Below are positions 1 to 6,466 of a stretch of DNA of 13,150 nucleotides, piece after piece. Numbering within the stretch: the first letter of the stretch is position 1; each line of letters begins with the position of its first letter. Below the pieces are notes generated by a model, which made no database searches, was not told the DNA's origin, and worked only from the letters and a program-made list of their open reading frames with translations. Position numbers and translations under genes: made by a program. The stretch comes from JACRAR01 sp041665185 (GTDB lineage: Bacteria > Pseudomonadota > Gammaproteobacteria > Burkholderiales > Rhodocyclaceae): the NCBI GenBank assembly GCA_041665185.1, contig JBAYJH010000120.1, forward strand, positions 1-13,150. The letters are read 5' to 3'.

Positions 1-2226
1 AACGAACGCATCGTCGCCGCCGAGATGGCGCGCGAGATATCCGCCGGCGCCCTGGTATTCAAGCGCCTGATCGAACAAAACCGGCGCCAGCTGGAAACCG
101 CCGCGACGGTGTTGTCGGCCGATTTCGCCTTCCGTGAAGCCATCGCCACCCAGGACCAACCGACCATCCGTTCGGTGTTGCGCAATCACGGCGCCCGGAT
201 CGGCGCCAAGGTGATGCTGGTGATCAACCCGGCGGGCCAGTTGATCGCCGATACTCAGCGTGGCGACGCCACGACCGGTTCATATCCCGTTCCCGATCTT
301 CTGGCTGTTGCGGAAACCCAGGGCACCAGCAGCGACTTCAGGCAGATGCGCGACGGCCAGCTCTATCAGATGGTCCTGGTGCCGATCCAGGCGCCCAGAC
401 TGATCGCCTGGGTCGGCATGGGATTTCCCGTGGATGACCGCTGGGCGGTAGACCTGTCGCAGATGACCGGCCTGACGGTCAGTGTTGTCCTGCATGACGA
501 CAAGAGTACCGCCTTGCTGGCCTCGTCGCTGGCCTCGTCGCTGGACGGCGCCCGCCGCCAGGCCCTGCCGGCCAAACTACAGACACTGGCCCATGACGCG
601 CCGAAGTTGCTGACGTTCGGCGACGAGCATTTTCAAACCCTGCTGCTGCCCCTCGGGCAGGGTACGTCCGTCGTCCTGCAACGCTCGCTGGAACAAGCCG
701 AAGCTCCGTATCGTTCGATACAGACCGCCTTGTATTCCATCGTCATGGGTGCCGTCGCGCTGTTCGTGCTGGGCAGCATCCTGTTCTCGCGACGCATCGC
801 CGGACCGGTCAATCAACTGGCCACCGTGGCCAGGTGCATTCAGGAAGGGGACTATGCCCAGCCCGTCCCAAGCCTGCCGCCCGACGAGATCGGCCAGTTG
901 GCCGAGAGTCTCGATCGCATGCGCCAGGGAATCGCCGAGCGGGAACACAAGATCCTCAAGCTGGCCTATGAGGACCCGCTCACCGGACTGGCCAATCGTG
1001 TGCGTTTTCTCGAAGCCTTCAACCAACATCCCAAAGGGTCGACGGCGGCCGTCGCCGTGCTCGATCTCGATCGTTTCGCCATGATCAACGACGCGCTCGG
1101 GCACCCCATCGGCGACCGGCTGCTGGGCATCGTCGGCGAGCGCCTGGCCAACATCGTGGCGGCGCCCGGTCTGGTGGCGCGCCTGTGGGGCGATGAGTTC
1201 GCTTTTTTGTTGACGGGTGCCGACGAAACGGCGGCGATCCGCTTCGCCGAGCAGTTGCACGCGACCTTGCGCGCCCCGTTCGCGCTGGACGGCCAGCGGC
1301 TCGATGTCGGCGGCAGCCTGGGCATCGCCCTGTGCCCGCAGGATGGCCAGGATGCCAATACCCTGTTGCGGCGCGCCGACTTGGCCATGTACCTCGCCAA
1401 GCGCAAGCAGATCGGCTTCGTCCTGGCCTCCGGCCTGGGCGGCGACCCGCCGCACGAGCACTTGTCGCTGATCGGCGAAATGCGCGAGGCGCTGGACCGC
1501 GGAGAATTCGTGGTGCATTACCAGCCCAAACTGGACCTCGCCACCGCAAGCATCAAGAGCGCCGAGGCCTTGCTGCGCTGGCAGCATCCCGCCAAGGGAC
1601 TGCTGCCGCCGCTCTCCTTCATCCCCTTTGCGGAGCAGACCGGATTCATACGTGAAATCACCCCCTGGCTGCTGGAGCAGGTCATCGCCCAAGCCGCACG
1701 CTGGCGCGCCGACGGACTGATCATCGTGCCGTCCATCAACATTTCCGCACGCGACCTGCTGAATCCGGAACTCGTCGACCAGGTGCGCAGGCTCACCACC
1801 GCACATAAGTTGCCGGCCGCCGGCATCTGCCTGGAAATCACCGAGAGCGCCCTGATGGAAGATCCGGCGCTGGCGCTCGATCACCTGAACCAACTGGCCG
1901 TTTATGGAACGCGAATGTCCATCGACGACTATGGCTCCGGCCAGGCCTCACTGGCTTATCTCAAGACCCTGCCGGTGCACGAACTGAAGATCGACCAGAC
2001 CTTCATCCGATCGGTCATCGATTCCGCCAAGGACGCCGCCATCGTCAACTCGACGATCCTGCTGGGTCACGCGCTGGGCCTTGAAGTTGTCGCGGAAGGA
2101 GCCGAAACCGCGGCCGATCTCGAGTGGCTGCGAAACTCCGGCTGCGATGAGGTTCAAGGTTATGCCATCGCCCGGCCCATGCCGGCAGCCGAACTGCCCG
2201 CATGGATCGCCGCCCGCGGCGGCTGA
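1..2226 (+). CDS. Membrane sensor with HAMP-GGDEF-EAL domains (cyclic-di-GMP turnover), 5'-truncated by the window
   Basis: The reading frame is open from base 1, and the first Met codon is at 25. The true N-terminus, with an expected first membrane helix, probably lies upstream. Numbering from that Met: residues 1-225 look like an extracytoplasmic Cache-like sensor domain, 233-256 is a membrane helix, about 257-310 is HAMP, 315-465 is GGDEF and 480-730 is EAL. The EAL domain keeps its key positions: EALLRW (514-519), N572, ITE (605-607), DDYGSG (634-639), KID (655-657) and AEG (690-692). These indicate a working c-di-GMP phosphodiesterase. The GGDEF signature is degenerate, WGDEF at 388-392. 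The lysine usual after the DxDxF motif is Ala, and no RxxD inhibitory site precedes the signature. I infer a protein that mainly degrades c-di-GMP, with the GGDEF domain weak or regulatory. The ligand cannot be read from the sequence. Domain calls are firm; the sensor type is a guess. Confidence 0.93.
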   Translation, partial: NERIVAAEMAREISAGALVFKRLIEQNRRQLETAATVLSADFAFREAIATQDQPTIRSVLRNHGARIGAKVMLVINPAGQLIADTQRGDATTGSYPVPDLLAVAETQGTSSDFRQMRDGQLYQMVLVPIQAPRLIAWVGMGFPVDDRWAVDLSQMTGLTVSVVLHDDKSTALLASSLASSLDGARRQALPAKLQTLAHDAPKLLTFGDEHFQTLLLPLGQGTSVVLQRSLEQAEAPYRSIQTALYSIVMGAVALFVLGSILFSRRIAGPVNQLATVARCIQEGDYAQPVPSLPPDEIGQLAESLDRMRQGIAEREHKILKLAYEDPLTGLANRVRFLEAFNQHPKGSTAAVAVLDLDRFAMINDALGHPIGDRLLGIVGERLANIVAAPGLVARLWGDEFAFLLTGADETAAIRFAEQLHATLRAPFALDGQRLDVGGSLGIALCPQDGQDANTLLRRADLAMYLAKRKQIGFVLASGLGGDPPHEHLSLIGEMREALDRGEFVVHYQPKLDLATASIKSAEALLRWQHPAKGLLPPLSFIPFAEQTGFIREITPWLLEQVIAQAARWRADGLIIVPSINISARDLLNPELVDQVRRLTTAHKLPAAGICLEITESALMEDPALALDHLNQLAVYGTRMSIDDYGSGQASLAYLKTLPVHELKIDQTFIRSVIDSAKDAAIVNSTILLGHALGLEVVAEGAETAADLEWLRNSGCDEVQGYAIARPMPAAELPAWIAARGG

Positions 2227-2256
2227 CCCTACCATCGCCAAAGGCGTATCATGAAA

Positions 2257-2280
2257 CCGCGCCTATGCCCTGCGGCGCGG
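2257..2280. other. GC-rich hairpin after the GGDEF/EAL gene
   Basis: Perfect 7-bp arms at 2257-2263 and 2274-2280 are separated by a 10-nt loop. The hairpin starts 30 bp past the stop codon and lies 38 bp before the dodecin start. There is no T-run after it, so it is not a classical Rho-independent terminator. It may still limit read-through or act as an RNA 3'-end structure. Chance pairing is plausible in sequence this GC-rich. Confidence 0.3.
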
Positions 2281-2318
2281 CGGTAATTCAGTGCGGGCAA
2301 ATCATCGAGGAGAAAATC

Positions 2319-2543
2319 ATGGCAAAGAAAATCAAGGAAGACGCCATCTACAAGATCGTCGAAATCGTCGGCACCAGCAAGGTATCCTGGGAAGACGCCG
2401 CCGCCCGTGCCGTCGAGACCGCCGCCAAGACCCTGCGCGACCTGCGCGTCGCCGAGATCGTCAAGCTCGACATGAAGGTCGACGATGGGAAAGTGGTCGC
2501 CTACCGGGCTCGCGTTTCGCTGTCGTTCAAGTACGTCGGTTGA
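2319..2543 (+). CDS. Dodecin family protein, calcium-dodecin-like type
   Basis: This 74-aa protein has the dodecin length and pattern: an N-terminal strand (YKIVEIVGTS), an SWEDA helix start, the long helix ending TLRDLRVAEI, and the C-terminal strands DGKVVAYR and VSLSFKY. Dodecins form hollow dodecamers that bind flavins and act as flavin stores or buffers. The start at 2319 is set by the purine-rich site GAGGAG at 2307-2312, six bases upstream; the longer open frame from 2202 overlaps the previous gene and is not used. The tryptophan that stacks on the flavin in classical dodecins (the LxWFEV or VVWAEV position) is Val43 here. The sequence RVAEI instead resembles the Mycobacterium Rv0379 calcium-dodecin subtype, from memory. 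The family call is firm; flavin binding is uncertain. The gene is probably monocistronic and converges on iorB. Confidence 0.93.
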   Translation: MAKKIKEDAIYKIVEIVGTSKVSWEDAAARAVETAAKTLRDLRVAEIVKLDMKVDDGKVVAYRARVSLSFKYVG

Positions 2544-2594
2544 CCGCGCGCGGAGGCTCACCCCCTCCTCGCCGCCGCGGCAGGAAGTGCGAAC

Positions 2595-4172
2595 TCAGCC
2601 TGCCTTCAGCCAGATCACCGGTTTCCCGTCGCCGCCGCCAGCGCGCGCCGGCGGTGGTGCGTCGGGGTTGGCCAGCGCCGCACTGCGGATACTGCGGATA
2701 GCCTGCTTGAGCTGGTCCGGACCGTCGATAGCGGCCGACTCGTTTTCGAGCAGAGTCTCGAAGACCTGTTCAAAGGACTTGCGCCCGCGCCGCTGGGTGT
2801 CCCCATAGCCGCGCAGCAGGGCCGCGCACTGAACGATTTCGGACACCAGTTCGAGGTTGTGCGAAGCCAGACCAAAGCGCGTGATGGCGCCCAGCCAGCG
2901 CTCTATCGCCGCCTGTTCGGCCTTGAAACGCGTGGCCTGGCGACGCCAGGGCTTGAACAACACCAGCAGCCGCAAGGCCAGAAAACCGGATATCGAGGTG
3001 GAGCGCAGGCGCAAGCCGAAGTCGCTCGGTCGCCCACGCGCCTTCCGCTGCCCGACCCAACGCCTGAGCCGCAGCGCGAGTGTCTCGGGCAGGATGTCGG
3101 CGATTTCCTCGGCGCCCGGCTTGAGGTAGTCGACCACCACCAGCGGCTGGCCGGGCTTGGCGCCGGCCTCGGCGCGCAGCCGTGCGAATCTGCTTGAGCG
3201 CGTCTTCAATTCGGCCACGCGGATGACATCTTCATAGGTCATCCACAGCAGCAGCAGGCGCGCCGCTTCGCGCGCCAGCGGATGTTCCTCCTGCCCTGTT
3301 CCGCCGATCTCGCGCTCCACGGCGAGCAGCGCGCGCACCCGATCCAGGTACTGGTCGGCATAGGCGGCGTCCTGATAGTCGCCGAGGCGGCGCACCGCTT
3401 CGTTGAGCAAGTCGTGCAGGGCCGCGGGAAATTCCTTGACCACCCGGTCGACTTGCGGCGCCGCTTCGTTAGCCTGCTTGGCTTGGCTAGCCTGCTTGGC
3501 GGCGGGGGGCGAAGCCATGCTGAGTTCCCCGGCGGCGTGCGCGTAACCGAGAGCAAAGCCGCGCAGGCTGGCTTCCGCACCCTTGCCCGCGCCGCGGATC
3601 GCCGCCTCGCAGGCTGCCCGCGACAACGGCAGGGTGCCCGAGCCGGACATGGCGCCGAACAGCACGGCATTGATGACCGTGCCGGCTTCCTGTGCCAGCC
3701 GCGACATGTCGAACAGGATCGCCCGCCGCGCCAGCTGCGGCGCTGCGGCGATAATCTTCTCGGACGCGTAACGGCCGTCGCTGGGCACCATTTTTTCCGA
3801 GGTGGCGAAGATGCGGTGAGAAGATGCCACCAACGTGGTGCGGTCGGCGGTCACGAAAGCATTCTGCATGGCGCGGCCGGCCTCGACCAGTTCCGATGCG
3901 GCCATCAAGTCGATGGCGCCGGGGCTGGGCAGCAATGCCATGACAGGCTGCATAGCCAAGCTGGCGGCGAGACGCTGCGGATACAACTCGAGGTAATAGG
4001 TGGTCGCGCCGGTTCGCTGCGAGACACCGGGGATCGAGGTGCTCTGCACGGGAAAACCCTCGTGCGTAGCAGCGTCCACGATCCAGTCGGCCAGCACGCC
4101 GCCGCCTTCGCCGCCCAGCGCGGCGACGAGGATGGTGAAAGGACGCGCCAGAGCTGGCGCGGCGGCGCTCAT
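2595..4172 (-). CDS. iorB: Indolepyruvate:ferredoxin oxidoreductase beta subunit, long form
   Basis: This is the partner subunit of IorA. Together they decarboxylate aryl-pyruvates oxidatively to aryl-acetyl-CoA and pass electrons to ferredoxin in the cytoplasm. The protein has 525 aa. Residues 12-215 are the pyruvate:ferredoxin oxidoreductase gamma-type catalytic domain (ALGGEGGG at 18-25, SIPGVSQRTG at 46-55). Residues about 245-500 are an alpha-helical extension of the type found in long proteobacterial IorB proteins (DUF6537-like) and absent from the roughly 200-aa archaeal IorB. An Ala/Gln/Lys-rich linker at 222-240 joins them. The ATG at 4172 lies within the iorA stop (ATGA, 4-bp overlap), indicating translational coupling. 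The frame stays open upstream to 4445, but that stretch overlaps the iorA ferredoxin domain and shows no IorB homology. No strong terminator is visible in the 51 bp between this stop and the convergent dodecin gene. Confidence 0.93.
   Translation of the reverse strand: MSAAAPALARPFTILVAALGGEGGGVLADWIVDAATHEGFPVQSTSIPGVSQRTGATTYYLELYPQRLAASLAMQPVMALLPSPGAIDLMAASELVEAGRAMQNAFVTADRTTLVASSHRIFATSEKMVPSDGRYASEKIIAAAPQLARRAILFDMSRLAQEAGTVINAVLFGAMSGSGTLPLSRAACEAAIRGAGKGAEASLRGFALGYAHAAGELSMASPPAAKQASQAKQANEAAPQVDRVVKEFPAALHDLLNEAVRRLGDYQDAAYADQYLDRVRALLAVEREIGGTGQEEHPLAREAARLLLLWMTYEDVIRVAELKTRSSRFARLRAEAGAKPGQPLVVVDYLKPGAEEIADILPETLALRLRRWVGQRKARGRPSDFGLRLRSTSISGFLALRLLVLFKPWRRQATRFKAEQAAIERWLGAITRFGLASHNLELVSEIVQCAALLRGYGDTQRRGRKSFEQVFETLLENESAAIDGPDQLKQAIRSIRSAALANPDAPPPARAGGGDGKPVIWLKAG
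3470..3500. repeat. 13-bp direct repeat in the iorB linker
   Basis: The 13-mer TAGCCTGCTTGGC occurs at 3470-3482 and again at 3488-3500, an 18-bp period that keeps the frame. On the minus strand it encodes the repeated Ala/Gln/Lys stretch of the IorB inter-domain linker. It is likely a small in-frame tandem duplication, and copy number may vary between strains. Confidence 0.6.
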
Positions 4173-6310
4173 GCCCGCCCTCCTGGCGCGCCCGACAGGA
4201 ATCCAATCACGCGCTGGCGCAGGCCATCCATCACCCGGTCCTTCCAATCTGGATTCTGGATCACTTCGCTGCGATAGAACGACGGACACAGCGCCGCCGC
4301 CTGGGCCACTTCGCCGCACAGGCCACAGCCGACGCAGCCATTGTTCACCGTGGTGACCGGCTCGGTGCGTAGCGGATCGGGATTGTCCTTGAGCGTCAGC
4401 GACGGGCAGCCGGACAGGCGGATGCAGGAACGGTCGCCGGTGCACACATCCTCATCGACGCCGAAACGCGCGCGCACCACCCGCCCTCCTCCCGCCAGCT
4501 TGGCGGCATTGACGGGACGCAGGCGGCGCTGGCGCTCCAGCATGCACTCGCCGTCGGCGATGATCACCTTGAGGCCGGTCTGCGGTGTCGTCATGGCGCG
4601 CCGCAAAACCGCCGCGACGTTGGCGACGGCATAATTGTCGACGCGTTCCAGCCACTTCACCCCCATCCCCCGCAAGGTGTTCTCGATGCTGATGGAAACG
4701 CCTTGCAGAGCGGTCAGTCCGGGCGTCGACGGAATGTTCTGGGTGCCGGTGGCGGACGTGTAGCCGTTCTCCATGATGATCAGCACGCTGTCGTCGTTTC
4801 GGAAAATGGCGTTGGCCACGCCGCTGGACAGGCCGTTATGCCAGAAACCGCCGTCGCCCATCACCGTCACCACGCGCTGCCCCATGCTGGCGGCGACGCC
4901 GGCACTGGCGGCCAGCGACAGGCCGAAGCCCAGCACGGTATTGCCGAGGTTGAACGGCGGCAGCGTCGAGAAGGTATGACAGCCGATGTCCGAGCTGATG
5001 TGGATGCCGCCGACTTCCTTGTCCACGAGCTTGAGGGCCGAGAACACCGGGCGCTCCGGACAGCCGATGCAGAAGCCAGGCGGGCGTACCGGCACCTTTT
5101 CGCCGAGGAGTTCCGCCGCGCGTTGTTTGGCTTGGCTGATACCGTCGAGCACCTGCGCCACGCCAGGCTGATCGACGCCCTCGGGCAGCATCAGTTGCAG
5201 GAAACGGCCCACCCCGCCGAGCACCACTTCGCCGGTATATTCGCCTGCCAGCGGCAAGATATCCTTGCCGATGACCTGCGGGCCGTTGATATCCGCTCGC
5301 CGCAATATCGAATTGATCGCCTCCTCCAGATGCGCCGGCTGGCCCTCCTCGACCACCAGCACGGCGCGCTTGCCAGTGCAAAACCGCGCCACTTCGTCCG
5401 GCAGCAGCGGGTAGGTGACGTTCAGCACGTAAAGCGGAATCTTCGAGGCACCGAAGGCGTCCGCCAAGCCGAACTGCTGTAGCGCCCGGATCAGCGTGTT
5501 GTACAAGCCTCCCTGCAAGACGATGCCGATCTCTGGCAACTCGCCGGGAAAGAATTCGTTGAGATGGTGCTCGCGGATGAACTTCAGCGCCGCCGGCATG
5601 CGCACCTCGACCTTGTGTTTCTCCTGCGTATAGTTGGCCGGCGGCAGTGGAATCCGCTCGACGTCGAAGATCGGTCTGGCGATCGGGTTCAGCCGCGAAA
5701 ACTCCGGTTTGCGATTGTCCTGGCACTCGAAGCTGCCATGCACGTGGCAGGCGCGGATGCGCAGTTCCAGCATCACCGGGGTATTGCTGGCCTCGGAAAG
5801 TTCGAAGGCCTTGCCGACCATGTTTACGATGCTGGGGAGATTGGGACGTGGGTCGAGCAGCCACATCTGCGACTTCATGGCAAAGGAATGGCTGCGTTCC
5901 TGGATGATCGAGGCGCCCTCGCCGTAATCCTCGCCGATAATGATCAGCGCCCCGCCCTTGACGCCGGCCGAAGCCAGGTTGGAGAGCGCGTCCGAGGCCA
6001 CGTTGGTGCCGACCACGGATTTCCAGGTGACCGCGCCGCGTAGCGGGTAGTTGATCGAGGCGGCGAGCATCGCGGCGGCGCCGGCCTCGTTGGCGGCGGC
6101 CTCGAAATGCACGCCCAACTCATCCAGCACTTCGTGCGCGTCCGCCAGCACGTCCATCAGGTGCGACACCGGCGCGCCCTGGTAGCCGCCGACGTAGGCG
6201 ACGCCCGATTGCAGCAGCGCCTTGGTGACGGCGAGGATGCCCTCACCGGTGAAGGTCTGGCCGTGGCCGAGACGCAACTGGTCGACTTCCGCCGTGAATG
6301 ATCTTTCCAT
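4169..6310 (-). CDS. iorA: Indolepyruvate:ferredoxin oxidoreductase alpha subunit
   Basis: This 713-aa protein is the thiamine-diphosphate and iron-sulfur subunit of the aryl-pyruvate:ferredoxin oxidoreductase. Order: an N-terminal pyrimidine-binding domain (about 20-200; GYQGAPVSHLMD at 42-53, conserved NEAGAA at 74-79), a middle domain (260-400), the CIGCPERP motif (414-421), a TPP/Mg domain (435-590; GDG at 485-487 with Asn515), and a C-terminal two-cluster ferredoxin domain (615-680). The second cluster site is ordinary: Cys659, 662, 665 and 675. The first has only Cys623, 629 and 635, with Asp626 where the second Cys belongs. The start at 6308-6310 is the only good upstream ATG, although its ribosome-binding site is weak. 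iorB follows with a 4-bp overlap. The likely role is catabolism of Phe, Tyr or Trp; exact substrate preference cannot be read. The alpha-subunit call is firm. Confidence 0.95.
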   Translation of the reverse strand: MERSFTAEVDQLRLGHGQTFTGEGILAVTKALLQSGVAYVGGYQGAPVSHLMDVLADAHEVLDELGVHFEAAANEAGAAAMLAASINYPLRGAVTWKSVVGTNVASDALSNLASAGVKGGALIIIGEDYGEGASIIQERSHSFAMKSQMWLLDPRPNLPSIVNMVGKAFELSEASNTPVMLELRIRACHVHGSFECQDNRKPEFSRLNPIARPIFDVERIPLPPANYTQEKHKVEVRMPAALKFIREHHLNEFFPGELPEIGIVLQGGLYNTLIRALQQFGLADAFGASKIPLYVLNVTYPLLPDEVARFCTGKRAVLVVEEGQPAHLEEAINSILRRADINGPQVIGKDILPLAGEYTGEVVLGGVGRFLQLMLPEGVDQPGVAQVLDGISQAKQRAAELLGEKVPVRPPGFCIGCPERPVFSALKLVDKEVGGIHISSDIGCHTFSTLPPFNLGNTVLGFGLSLAASAGVAASMGQRVVTVMGDGGFWHNGLSSGVANAIFRNDDSVLIIMENGYTSATGTQNIPSTPGLTALQGVSISIENTLRGMGVKWLERVDNYAVANVAAVLRRAMTTPQTGLKVIIADGECMLERQRRLRPVNAAKLAGGGRVVRARFGVDEDVCTGDRSCIRLSGCPSLTLKDNPDPLRTEPVTTVNNGCVGCGLCGEVAQAAALCPSFYRSEVIQNPDWKDRVMDGLRQRVIGFLSGAPGGRA

Positions 6311-6349
6311 GACAGTACCATCGGGTGGCGACTCGGTGAGCCGCCGTTG

Positions 6350-6377
6350 GTTATATAGTTAGCATTTCATGACGTAA
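6350..6377 (-). promoter_or_regulatory. Candidate iorAB promoter
   Basis: Reading the minus strand, a TTACGT box (6377-6372) and a TATAAC box (6355-6350) are 16 bp apart, about 40 bp upstream of the iorA start. This is a fair match to a sigma-70-type -35/-10 pair. It lies in the only strongly AT-rich patch of the divergent spacer. It is sequence evidence only, and other placements are possible. Confidence 0.35.
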
Positions 6378-6396
6378 TGTTATATATCTTAACTAT
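6355..6396. promoter_or_regulatory. Dyad-bearing AT-rich patch in the iorA / fusion-gene spacer
   Basis: ATAGTTA at 6355-6361 is the exact inverse of TAACTAT at 6390-6396. Between them, CATT and AATG flank a TGACGTAA core (6363-6379). A TTATATA heptamer also occurs directly repeated at 6351-6357 and 6380-6386. The symmetry sits midway between two divergent genes and overlaps the candidate iorA promoter, as expected of an operator controlling one or both sides. No regulator family is identified. Confidence 0.4.
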
Positions 6397-6466
6397 CCGT
6401 CGAAGGTGCGGATTATGCCAGATTGACGCGCCGAACCGCGGCGCCAAAACCGGGCACAATACAACC

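Noticed and set aside
577..1893. Long minus-strand open frame opposite the GGDEF/EAL gene
   Set aside because: It is antisense to a well-recognised protein. High GC content produces long shadow frames, and its translation resembles no known family.
3282..4277. Long plus-strand open frame opposite iorB/iorA
   Set aside because: Shadow of the iorAB coding sequence: low-complexity His/Gly/Arg-rich translation with no domain.
4173..4445. Upstream extension of the iorB frame (91 codons) as part of the protein
   Set aside because: It lies entirely within the iorA ferredoxin-domain coding region, has no IorB-like sequence, and the ATGA overlap at 4169-4172 gives a normal coupled start.
6377..6466. 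Alternative earlier start for the fusion gene, adding 30 residues
   Set aside because: The added residues are not MeaB-like, there is no good ribosome-binding site, and the start would lie inside the dyad-bearing regulatory patch. It cannot be fully excluded.
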